From DATCYX01 sp963714425 (GTDB lineage: Bacteria > Chloroflexota > Anaerolineae > Anaerolineales > UBA4823): a stretch of 64,000 nt of DNA. Position 1 is the first letter of the stretch. The number at the start of each line of letters is the position of its first letter. Position numbers and translations under genes: made by a program. The notes under the pieces were generated by a model that saw nothing but the letters and a program-made list of their open reading frames with translations, was not told the origin of the DNA and did no database searches. Below are positions 9,000-16,235 of this stretch, piece by piece. The stretch is from positions 248,001 to 312,000 of the forward strand of contig CAVQOI010000004.1 in assembly GCA_963714425.1 (NCBI GenBank), given 5' to 3'.

Positions 9000-10061
9000 T
9001 TATTGCGAGATCTCGTAAGTATCGATCACATCACCCCCCCTGGTGATAAATTCAAATCGGATCGCTTTGGATGTCGCCATCACCCTTATAGCACCGTAAT
9101 CGTCGTTGTAGCGCGCCATACTACCATCCATTTTATATGTAAAGTCATAAATCGCGCCACCCCCTAATCCATTAATGAAATAGGGTAGGTCATCGACAAT
9201 CAATCTTTCGTAGACATGGTCATGCCCAGAGATAACTACCGTCGCTCCCCAATCAGCAAAAGGCCAGCGCATCCAATCGACAGGCCCATGAATTCCCGAT
9301 GAATACGGTGGATGGTGCATATAGACGATCTTCCAATGTGCACTTGAAGTCGCCAGTCGATCTTGCAGCCAGGCAGCCTGGTCGGAACTCCTGCCCACAC
9401 CATCCGGCTCGTTGGAATCACTATCCAGCGCGAAAAAATGTACGCTCCCCCAGGTGAAATCATAATAGCGTTCGTTACCCGGTAATGAAAAATAATCCAG
9501 GTATGGCTGGGCCCGGGCAGTCATCCAATCATGGTTACCTAGTGTGGGAAAGAAACGGTTCTTCTCAGCCCCTTGACCATACGATCCCTGATAGGGGAAG
9601 ATGAACTCGTGATAGAACTGGCCAATTGCTACATCTATGGTTCCCTCAGATCCATACGGGTAGTTATTGTCGCCGGTGGTAATAATAAAATCAGGCTGCC
9701 AGCCTTTTACCAGCTCGGCGACGCTTTCCGCCCGCTGGTTGCCGGATCCGTAATCCCCAATGACAGCAAAGACGATCGCCTGTTCCTCGGTTGCCGCAGG
9801 GATGGGCGTGTTTGGCTGTGTAGGCGTTGGCTCTGATTCAGACGTTAGCGCAAGCTGGGGTACAAAAGGCGTATGTGTAGGGGTGACCTGCAACCCAGGT
9901 GCTTGCGTCATCTCTTGCGCGGCGATCGGCGCAACTTCGCCGCCAGATTTATGATCTGAGCCAGCGAGCGCAAGGACGCCAAACGCCAGGATACACAGAA
10001 AAGCGATATACCCCAGCGTCAGCCAAAAGATGCGTGAGCTACTGCGTGAGGAGGTAGACAT
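9000..10061 (-). CDS. exported calcineurin-like metallophosphoesterase
   Basis: Signal-anchor or signal peptide near residues 12-33, then a Thr/Pro linker and a purple-acid-phosphatase-like catalytic domain. Metal ligands are seen in order: VIGDYGSGN, TTGDNNYPYG, PTLGNHDW, MHHPPYSSG and ISGHDHVYER. The Asp-Tyr after GD and the GHDHVYER ending are typical of metallophosphoesterases near tartrate-resistant acid phosphatase. It should hydrolyse phosphate esters outside the membrane. Its start lies 23 bases inside the sugar dehydrogenase gene, so both are made from one mRNA. Confidence 0.88.
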   Translation of the reverse strand: MSTSSRSSSRIFWLTLGYIAFLCILAFGVLALAGSDHKSGGEVAPIAAQEMTQAPGLQVTPTHTPFVPQLALTSESEPTPTQPNTPIPAATEEQAIVFAVIGDYGSGNQRAESVAELVKGWQPDFIITTGDNNYPYGSEGTIDVAIGQFYHEFIFPYQGSYGQGAEKNRFFPTLGNHDWMTARAQPYLDYFSLPGNERYYDFTWGSVHFFALDSDSNEPDGVGRSSDQAAWLQDRLATSSAHWKIVYMHHPPYSSGIHGPVDWMRWPFADWGATVVISGHDHVYERLIVDDLPYFINGLGGGAIYDFTYKMDGSMARYNDDYGAIRVMATSKAIRFEFITRGGDVIDTYEISQ

Positions 10062-11346
10062 CCCCTAAATAATTTACCAGATAGACCTCTCCGGCTTCAT
10101 CCAATCCGAATGACGAGATACGTGTCTCGGTTTGGAAAAGCAGGCTATTTTGCCAGGTGCCGTCAGAATTTTGCAGCAATCCCCACACATTGCCGCTGCA
10201 ATAATCCCCATAAACATATACGCCCTGCCAGGCAGGCAGGTTTACGCCTCGATATACATAGCCCCCTGTGACGGAACAACCTAAGGAGTGGCTGTACTCT
10301 GTCACCGGATCGATCAATCCATTACCCAAATTGATACCTTCATAGCGGTGGTTGCCCTCCCGAAAATCCCAGCCAAAATTTGCTCCCGGTTGGCTTCCGG
10401 CTGGCAAGAAATTGATCTCCTCCCACTCATTCTGGCCAACATCTGCAATGTACGCATCGCCGGTCAAACTGTCAAAGCTAAATCGCCAGGGGTTACGCAA
10501 CCCGGACGCCCAGATCTCTGGCACACCACCTCCTGCTGAGAATGGATTATCCGGTGGAATTTGATAAGGGTTTGCAGAATCTACATCGATGCGCAAAATC
10601 TTGCCCAGCATCGTCTGTGTAGACTGAGCGTTACCTTCAGGGTCGCCTCCCGCTCCTCCGTCGCCTAATCCCAGGTAGAGATACCCGTCTGGTCCAAATA
10701 CAACCGAACCGCCATTATGATTTCTATATGGTTGTGCCACAAAAATCAACGCTTGTTCGCTTGCAGGATCAGCAATATCAGGATTGTCTGTCGAAACTGA
10801 AAACCGCGAGATGTGTGTGTCGCCGTTTTGATCCGTATAATTTACATAAAAGTAGCCATTCTCTGGGTAGCGTGGATGAAATGCAAGACCAAGTAAACCT
10901 TGCTCGGAAGAATTCGCTCCCACCCGGTCGCGAATATCCAGGAAAGGCTGTGAGTACAATTCACCCTCACGCCAGACCCGGACTACGCCTTCTTGTTCTA
11001 GGATAAATACGCGCTTCGAGCCATCTCCTGCGTTCCCCAAACCAACTGGCCTTGCCAGACCACTAGCTACAAGTTCCCACCTGTATAGCTTGGAATCCGG
11101 AAGCTGGCTGGCACGACTTAGTGGTGCAACCGCATTTTGTGTGGGTGTGTCTTCAACAATCGTCGGGGGGACGGTTTGGCCTGGTGTTTGCGTAGCTGGC
11201 ATCGATGTAGGCGAGGCTATTGTTGTTCCCAGCGCTTCCAGGTTTGGGTTAAGTGTGGATGATGTAGGGGTTGGAACTGCTTGCGAGGCCCCAGCCCGAC
11301 ATGCTGCCAGGACCAGGGCAAGCAAGATTAACCAATAAGCTCTCAA
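10039..11346 (-). CDS. PQQ-dependent aldose/sorbosone-type sugar dehydrogenase, lipoprotein
   Basis: Lipoprotein leader with lipobox LVLAAC (Cys16), a Thr/Pro linker, then a six-bladed beta-propeller of the glucose/sorbosone dehydrogenase family: PVGLGNAGDGSKRVFILEQEG, EQGLLGLAFHPRYPENGYFYVNYT, HNGGSVVFGPDGYLYLGLGDGG, EIWASGLRNPWRFSFD and GANFGWDFREG. Known relatives (YliI/Asd) bind PQQ and oxidise aldoses outside the membrane; no PQQ biosynthesis gene is in the window. Translation starts at TTG, overlapping the stop of the DUF1232 gene (TTGA), with GAGGAG 8 bases ahead. Confidence 0.87.
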   Translation of the reverse strand: MRAYWLILLALVLAACRAGASQAVPTPTSSTLNPNLEALGTTIASPTSMPATQTPGQTVPPTIVEDTPTQNAVAPLSRASQLPDSKLYRWELVASGLARPVGLGNAGDGSKRVFILEQEGVVRVWREGELYSQPFLDIRDRVGANSSEQGLLGLAFHPRYPENGYFYVNYTDQNGDTHISRFSVSTDNPDIADPASEQALIFVAQPYRNHNGGSVVFGPDGYLYLGLGDGGAGGDPEGNAQSTQTMLGKILRIDVDSANPYQIPPDNPFSAGGGVPEIWASGLRNPWRFSFDSLTGDAYIADVGQNEWEEINFLPAGSQPGANFGWDFREGNHRYEGINLGNGLIDPVTEYSHSLGCSVTGGYVYRGVNLPAWQGVYVYGDYCSGNVWGLLQNSDGTWQNSLLFQTETRISSFGLDEAGEVYLVNYLGDVYLLTQ

Positions 11347-11705
11347 TGATTCTCCTCTTCAGTGTATTCTGCATCGATAATCTCGTCTTCATCCGCCAAA
11401 GGATCGTGAAACTCACTGGAGATCACATTGGTCAGGGCGCGCATATGCTCTTGCACGACATCGGGTGGGCATAATTCGACGAACAAATAGGCACCCAACC
11501 AGATAATCGCCGCATCATCCAGAGGACCAGGCACAAGGTCAGGGACAACCAGATAGATCAACGAACCGACCGGCATAATCTTCAACCAGGGGCTGACCCG
11601 CTGGTCGCCCATCAAGCGCAAAATCAGCTTGATACGCACCGCAAGGTCTTGAAAAACGCCGCCTCCTTTGGAGGGTGTGATCGAACGATTGCGATGATTG
11701 GACAT
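11343..11705 (-). CDS. DUF1232 (YkvA-like) small membrane protein
   Basis: Start set at the ATG at 11705, which has GGAGG 4 bases upstream, rather than 21 codons earlier; this gives 120 residues. The DUF1232 core is WLKIMPVGSLIYLVVPDLVPGPLDDAAIIWLGAYLF (a hydrophobic hairpin with the DLVPG..DD pattern). The C-terminus is very acidic. Function unknown. It is the first gene of a three-gene unit with the sugar dehydrogenase and the phosphoesterase. Confidence 0.83.
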   Translation of the reverse strand: MSNHRNRSITPSKGGGVFQDLAVRIKLILRLMGDQRVSPWLKIMPVGSLIYLVVPDLVPGPLDDAAIIWLGAYLFVELCPPDVVQEHMRALTNVISSEFHDPLADEDEIIDAEYTEEENH

Positions 11706-11786
11706 AGCGCCTCCACGCGCGGGCATTATACTACATTCAATTTCAGTCAGATGTTGCCAGGTAACCACTCAAAAACAAACAAAATC

Positions 11787-11826
11787 AGGGGTTTTCGGGG
11801 AGCGAAAAGAGCTCCCGAAAACCCCT
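11787..11826 (-). terminator. terminator of the infC-rpmI-rplT operon
   Basis: A 16-17-bp stem (aggggttttcgggg... with one bulge) 26 bases past the rplT stop. On the minus strand it is followed by GATTTTGTTTGTTTTT, a T-rich tract. It also separates this operon from the DUF1232 gene. Confidence 0.85.
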
Positions 11827-11851
11827 ACAAATAATAACCGTTTGCGATTTA

Positions 11852-12202
11852 TTATCCAGCCTGGGCTTTATGCACCACAGCGGAGAATGTTTGTGGATCG
11901 CGCACTGCCATATCGGAGAGCATTTTCCGGTTGATGGTTATCCGTGCAGCTTTCAAGTCGTGGATCAAGCGGCTATATGTCGTACCATTTAAGCGCGCCG
12001 CGGCATTGATCCGCGCAATCCACAGCCTGCGGAGATCCCGCTTGCGATTGCGTCGGTCGCGATAGGCGTACCAAAGGCTTTTCAGCATGGCCTCATTGGC
12101 TCGGCGGTAGAGGCGCGAGCGTGTGCCAAACTGGCCTTTCATCATTTTTATAACTTTATGGTGGCGCCGGCGCCGAATGATGCCGGTCTTTACACGAGCC
12201 AT
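11852..12202 (-). CDS. rplT: large ribosomal subunit protein bL20
   Basis: 116 residues, the normal length, with the basic N-terminal extension [46 protein letters not shown] and the conserved [11 protein letters not shown] and [11 protein letters not shown]. It binds 23S rRNA early in 50S assembly. AGGAGA lies 8 bases before the ATG. Last gene of the infC-rpmI-rplT operon; the 104-base gap before it (12203-12306) contains no gene and may hold the usual translational control region. Confidence 0.98.
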   Translation of the reverse strand: MARVKTGIIRRRRHHKVIKMMKGQFGTRSRLYRRANEAMLKSLWYAYRDRRNRKRDLRRLWIARINAAARLNGTTYSRLIHDLKAARITINRKMLSDMAVRDPQTFSAVVHKAQAG

Positions 12203-12306
12203 AGATTTATCTCCTGCGAGCCACTAGGCGCCGGTCCGTTTCGTGAACCAGTTGCATGCACCTAACAGCCGCAATAAAACCTTCCGGATAAATTGCGTCC
12301 TTCCGC

Positions 12307-12534
12307 TTATTTCTGGTATGGGGTTAAGCGGCGCACACGCTTGATGAACCCGCGCCCTTTGAGAGGGATCATCTCGGATAACAGGCGCTTTGTGCGCTTC
12401 GAAGTGCGGCGGCGCAGGTGCCCCTTACCGACTTTCGTGCGCACCAGCATCCCCGAACCGGTCATGCGAAATCGTTTGGATGTCGCTTTATGTGTCTTGA
12501 TTTTGTATTTTCCAGACGTTTTCTTACGAGGCAC
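12307..12534 (-). CDS. rpmI: large ribosomal subunit protein bL35
   Basis: 75 residues, very basic, with the family pattern KIKTHKATSKRFRMTGSG near the N-terminus and HLRRRTSKRTKRLL in the middle. Translation starts at GTG with AGGAG 8 bases upstream. Placed 35 bases after infC. Confidence 0.97.
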   Translation of the reverse strand: MPRKKTSGKYKIKTHKATSKRFRMTGSGMLVRTKVGKGHLRRRTSKRTKRLLSEMIPLKGRGFIKRVRRLTPYQK

Positions 12535-12569
12535 TTTCTAACTCCTATACAACAAAATTGCGCACGAAA

Positions 12570-13097
12570 CTATTTCTTCTTCGGGCTCTTCCCCGGAGCC
12601 AGCACCATTAACATCGTACGTCCTTCCAAGGCTGGTGCCTGTTCGATGGATGCCAGATCAGATAATTCCTCGGCAATCTCTTTAAGATCATTGAGTGCAA
12701 TTTCCGGGTAACTGATCTCTCTTCCCCGAAAGCGGATGCGAACTTTGACTTTCATCCCAGATTCCAGCCACCGGCGGGCGTCTCGCACCTTGAGATCGCG
12801 ATGGTGAAAGTTGGTCTTTGGTCGAAGTCTGATCTCTTTGACCTCAATTTTCGTTTGGGCTTTCCGAGCTTCTCGCTCTTTCTTTGCTTTTTCGTAAATG
12901 AACTTGCCAAAATCCATCACCCTGCATACGGGAGGTTCTGCAGCTGGGGCAACTTCAACAAGGTCTAAATCAGCATCGCGGGCAATCTGGAGAGCTTCCT
13001 GAACTGAGACAACACCAATGTTTTCTCCCTCAGGGCCGATCAGCCGCACCTCGGGAACACGGATGGTCTCATTGACGCGATAGTTCGCAGCGCTTAT
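12570..13097 (-). CDS. infC: translation initiation factor IF-3, AUA start
   Basis: Two-domain IF-3. The first GTG in frame (13049) would cut off the conserved N-terminus, because the frame upstream reads (I)SAANYRVNETIRVPE before VRLIGPEGE. That segment is typical of IF-3, so translation must begin further up. The only codon with a good ribosome site is ATA at 13097-13095: AGGAG lies at 13108-13104 with a 6-base spacer, and an in-frame TAG at 13109-13107 closes the frame above. The product is 175 residues. Non-standard AUU/AUC/AUA starts are known for infC and let IF-3 repress its own translation. Core motifs: AAEPPVCRVMDFGKF, KEIRLRPKTNFHHRDLK. Confidence 0.93.
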   Translation of the reverse strand: MSAANYRVNETIRVPEVRLIGPEGENIGVVSVQEALQIARDADLDLVEVAPAAEPPVCRVMDFGKFIYEKAKKEREARKAQTKIEVKEIRLRPKTNFHHRDLKVRDARRWLESGMKVKVRIRFRGREISYPEIALNDLKEIAEELSDLASIEQAPALEGRTMLMVLAPGKSPKKK

Positions 13098-13103
13098 ATC
13101 ACA

Positions 13104-13108
13104 CTCCT
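13104..13108 (-). promoter_or_regulatory. ribosome binding site that fixes the AUA start of infC
   Basis: AGGAG on the minus strand, 6 bases ahead of ATA at 13097. No ATG, GTG or TTG lies at a suitable distance in any frame that gives IF-3. Confidence 0.8.
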
Positions 13109-13153
13109 ATCAATATTTCGAATTTCTGCACTAGCGTAAGGACAGTGCGTGCC

Positions 13154-13183
13154 ATGATACCATATACAAGCGTTGTTCGTCAA
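13154..13183 (-). promoter_or_regulatory. sigma-70-type promoter of infC-rpmI-rplT
   Basis: On the minus strand TTGACG (13183-13178), an 18-base spacer and TATCAT (13159-13154). The predicted start near 13147 gives a leader of about 50 bases before the infC ribosome site. Confidence 0.6.
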
Positions 13184-13247
13184 CACATTGACAGAGTACG
13201 GGCGGCAAAGTCCACGAAGCGTGACGACCAGGTAGTTCTTCTAGCCA

Positions 13248-15038
13248 TTAATCTCTTCGTGCAACCTCACCCTGCAAGCGCTTGATGATGGAATTCACCT
13301 CTACCGGACCCAGGTCTTCGCCAGAGCGCAGTCGCACCGCAACAGCTGACTGGGCAATCTCTTTATCTCCTACGACAAGCATGTAGGGGATTTTTTGGTT
13401 CTGCGCGTCGCGAATCTTGGCGTTCATCCGCTCGCTGCGCTCATCGACTTCAGCGCGCAAGCCCGCTGAGATGAGCTTCTCAACCACTTCACGCGCGTAT
13501 GGCAAATGGCGATCGGCAATGGGGATGAGTACCGCCTGCACTGGTGCCAGCCAAAGTGGGAATGCTCCTGCAAAATGCTCGATGAGAACGCCCATGAAAC
13601 GCTCCATCGAGCCCAGTAGGGCACGGTGGATCATATAAGGGCGGTGCTCCTGTCCATCTTCGCCAATGTAGTTCATGTCGAAGCGCTCTGGTAGCGTGAA
13701 ATCAAACTGGATAGTGCTCAACTGCCACTCGCGCCCAATCGCATCTCGAACCTTGATATCAATCTTTGGTCCATAGAACGTTGCTTCGCCCTCGTCAATC
13801 TGATAAGGGACAGCAGCGCGATCCAAGGCCTGGCGTAGAGCTTCGGTAGGTTCTTCCCATGACTCGGGCTCCCCGGCAAACTTCTGCGGGTTACGAGTAG
13901 ACAGGTACAAATTGAAATCTACGAAGCCGAAAGAGCGCAGCAAATTCAGACTGAACTGTAATACCCGGTCAATCTCCTCCTGCATTTGATCATGACGGCA
14001 GAACAGATGCGCATCATCCTGGGTAAAGCCACGCACGCGCATCATGCCATGCAGCACCCCACTGCGCTCGTAGCGGTAGACTGTACCCCATTCTGCGAAG
14101 CGCAGGGGCAGATCGCGATACGAGCGCAGCCGGCTCTTATAGATCTGTATGTGAAACGGGCAATTCATCGGTTTTAAGTAATACTGGACCCCTTCGATCT
14201 CGAGGGGGGCATACATATTTTCTTTATACCAGTCCAGGTGCCCGCTGATTTCCCACAAGTGAGCACGACCAATGTGAGGCGAGTAGACAAACTGGTAGCC
14301 GCCGTTTTCGTGTTCCAGCCGGCAATAATCCTCAGCGATCTTGCGTACCATACCACCCTTAGGATGCCAAAGGATCAATCCGGGACCAACGTCATCGTTA
14401 ACGCTGAAGAGATCCAATTCGCGTCCTAACTTGCGGTGATCACGGCGTTTGGCTTCTTCGATGCGCCACAGATACTCTTCGAGCTCTTGAGAGGACTGCC
14501 AGGCTGTACCATAGACACGCTGCAACATCTGATTGTGTTCATCGCCTCGCCAGTAGGCACCAGCCACATTCATCAACTTAACCGCCTCTGGATTGATTTG
14601 GTTGGTTGCGTCGACGTGCGGGCCGCGGCACAGGTCCACGAATTTATCGTGTGTATAGATAGAGATCTCTGGCTTCTCGTCCAGCGGGTTGCCATACTCG
14701 TCGAAGCCCCCATGCTCCAACCCATCTATCAGCTCCAATTTGTACGGCTGATCTTTGAAGATGCGCCGAGCCTCATCTGCCGAAACTACTTCCCGCTTAA
14801 ATGGATAGCTTCCAGCGATGATCTCACGCATTCGCTTCTCGATTGCATCCAAGTCGTCGGGGGTTAATGGCCGCGGCAAATCGAAGTCATAATAGAAACC
14901 ATCCTCAACCGGCGGGCCAATCGTGTACTTGGCTTCGGGGAACATCTCCACAACAGCCTGTGCCATCACGTGTGCGGCAGAATGCCGGATTCGGTATAGG
15001 TTGCTTTTTTCATAGGGTTCTTGCAGTTTTAATGCCAT
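13248..15038 (-). CDS. thrS: threonyl-tRNA synthetase lacking the TGS domain
   Basis: Class II synthetase, 596 residues, shorter than the usual 640 or so because it begins directly at the second (SAD/editing-like) domain: residues 18-22 read HSAAH, and no N-terminal TGS domain precedes it. The editing-domain motif appears as CRGPHVDAT. The core has the zinc ligands in MNCPFHIQIYK, DDAHLFC and MIHRALLGSMERF. The C-terminal anticodon domain is PVQAVLIPIADRHLPYA to the end. The start is firm: AGGAGG lies 5 bases ahead of the ATG. A T-box leader upstream couples expression to uncharged tRNA-Thr. Confidence 0.96.
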   Translation of the reverse strand: MALKLQEPYEKSNLYRIRHSAAHVMAQAVVEMFPEAKYTIGPPVEDGFYYDFDLPRPLTPDDLDAIEKRMREIIAGSYPFKREVVSADEARRIFKDQPYKLELIDGLEHGGFDEYGNPLDEKPEISIYTHDKFVDLCRGPHVDATNQINPEAVKLMNVAGAYWRGDEHNQMLQRVYGTAWQSSQELEEYLWRIEEAKRRDHRKLGRELDLFSVNDDVGPGLILWHPKGGMVRKIAEDYCRLEHENGGYQFVYSPHIGRAHLWEISGHLDWYKENMYAPLEIEGVQYYLKPMNCPFHIQIYKSRLRSYRDLPLRFAEWGTVYRYERSGVLHGMMRVRGFTQDDAHLFCRHDQMQEEIDRVLQFSLNLLRSFGFVDFNLYLSTRNPQKFAGEPESWEEPTEALRQALDRAAVPYQIDEGEATFYGPKIDIKVRDAIGREWQLSTIQFDFTLPERFDMNYIGEDGQEHRPYMIHRALLGSMERFMGVLIEHFAGAFPLWLAPVQAVLIPIADRHLPYAREVVEKLISAGLRAEVDERSERMNAKIRDAQNQKIPYMLVVGDKEIAQSAVAVRLRSGEDLGPVEVNSIIKRLQGEVARRD

Positions 15039-15118
15039 TCTTTCCTCCTTCGATCTGCGACCTGCTACGGAAGATGATCGGCGGACTAAGCGCGATCATC
15101 ACATGCAAGATTGGATCA

Positions 15119-15381
15119 AAAATAAAAGCTCTCGCCCACACTGGGGCAAGAGCAACACACTCGCGGTTCCACCCAGATTTCGACAGTGCAGGTGAAGCAC
15201 CTGAACCGACAATCTCTTTTGACCTGTAACGGAGTCAGCCGTTCGCCTTACTCTGCCCTTACGACCGGCATTTCGGGTTTACGCTCGCAGGTGGTTTTCT
15301 CCTGGCAGGTGCCGGGGGAGGTTTTCAGCCAATGACCTCCTTTTCTGTCGGAGCCGCACCAGGGTACTCGTCCCGGTCTTC
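15119..15381 (-). promoter_or_regulatory. T-box riboswitch in the thrS leader
   Basis: On the minus strand the conserved T-box sequence GGGTGGAACCGCG is at 15174-15162. It is followed by a terminator: a stem GCTCTTGCCCC.../...GGGCGAGAGC (15153-15128) and then CTTTTATTTTTG. The 5' part has the stem I signature GACGAGTACC and an AGTA turn. A possible Thr specifier is one of two adjacent ACC triplets at 15295-15290, after GAAA; I cannot decide which. Uncharged tRNA-Thr should pair with the T-box and prevent termination. Confidence 0.9.
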
Positions 15382-15388
15382 GCGTCTG

Positions 15389-15462
15389 TGGGCGGTATAG
15401 GACTCGAACCTACGACCTTTGCGATGTCAACGCAACGCTCTAACCAACTGAGCTAACCGCCC
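15389..15462 (-). tRNA. tRNA-Val(GAC)
   Basis: Acceptor stem GGGCGGT/ACCGCCC, D arm GCTCAGTTGGTTAGAGC, anticodon arm TTGCG-TTGACAT-CGCAA with anticodon GAC, T arm with TTCGAGT. CCA is not encoded. It lies just ahead of the T-box leader. Confidence 0.96.
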
Positions 15463-15513
15463 ATATTAAATTGGGGCAATTATACACGGCAGAGGAAAAA
15501 TAGGCAAGAAAGC

Positions 15514-15903
15514 CTATCCGTCGCGATCCGCGTCAACAAACAACCACAACCAGAATTGCCAGTTAGGCGCGTGTGTGGTAGCCGCGACAGTTGTAGGGAG
15601 TGGTGCAGGTGTACTTCCTGCAGGAGGCACAGGCACTACCGCGATATCCCCCGAGCGCACCATGCTGCCCTGCTCGTATGCCCATTCGACAACGGCATCG
15701 TCAGATGAGGCATACGCTATTTGGGTTTGCAGATAAGCCTGGGTACTCAGCTGGCCTTCCAGTTGGGCAGCGACAACTTCTTTCTGCGCGCTGAGGCGTC
15801 GCAAAGCCCCCATTCGGTTGTTGAAATCCATCACCAGATATGCAAGCACAATTAGTCCGATGATGATCAACGCATAACGCCAGCTAAATCCAGGTCGTTT
15901 CAT
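15514..15903 (-). CDS. FtsB/DivIC-like septum formation initiator protein
   Basis: Start set at ATG 15903, as the codon two places earlier is TTG. 129 residues: a short cytoplasmic end, one membrane helix (YALIIIGLIVLAYLVMDF), then a coiled coil (NNRMGALRRLSAQKEVVAAQLEGQL) and a conserved-looking SSDDAVVEWAYEQGSMVRSGD, as in bacterial DivIC/FtsB proteins, which scaffold the divisome. The Pro/Thr-rich tail ends in an aromatic NWQFWLWLFVD segment. It lies between two tRNA genes. Confidence 0.8.
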   Translation of the reverse strand: MKRPGFSWRYALIIIGLIVLAYLVMDFNNRMGALRRLSAQKEVVAAQLEGQLSTQAYLQTQIAYASSDDAVVEWAYEQGSMVRSGDIAVVPVPPAGSTPAPLPTTVAATTHAPNWQFWLWLFVDADRDG

Positions 15904-15940
15904 AATCAAATCTTACCCCAGCCTGCGTGTTGGCGCAAGG

Positions 15941-15977
15941 CAGAAAAAATCTCCCAAGCTGTTTAGGCAAGGGAGAT
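15941..15977 (-). terminator. terminator after tRNA-Leu
   Basis: Stem atctccc / gggagat (15949-15955 and 15971-15977); on the minus strand it is followed by TTTTTTC. It lies 14 bases past the tRNA-Leu 3' end. Confidence 0.75.
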
Positions 15978-15990
15978 GGTGCAATATGTG

Positions 15991-16074
<84 letters not shown>

Positions 16075-16220
16075 GTGCGCGGGTTATTTTACCCGGTTTC
16101 AGGGTTTTGTCAACCTTTTGCTGCTTTGAGCCTTATCAGGCATCACCCTTGCAACCAAGATGGCAGTCCTGTAAGCTTTGGTCAAAGTATTGGCGTCTAT
16201 TCTATGCCTATGCGACATGC

Positions 16221-16226
16221 TATAAT
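16221..16226 (+). promoter_or_regulatory. -10 box close to the start codon
   Basis: TATAAT nine bases before the ATG at 16236, so the transcript would begin at or within 3 bases of the start codon. No convincing -35 box is seen. Confidence 0.5.
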
Positions 16227-16235
16227 CACTCCGAT

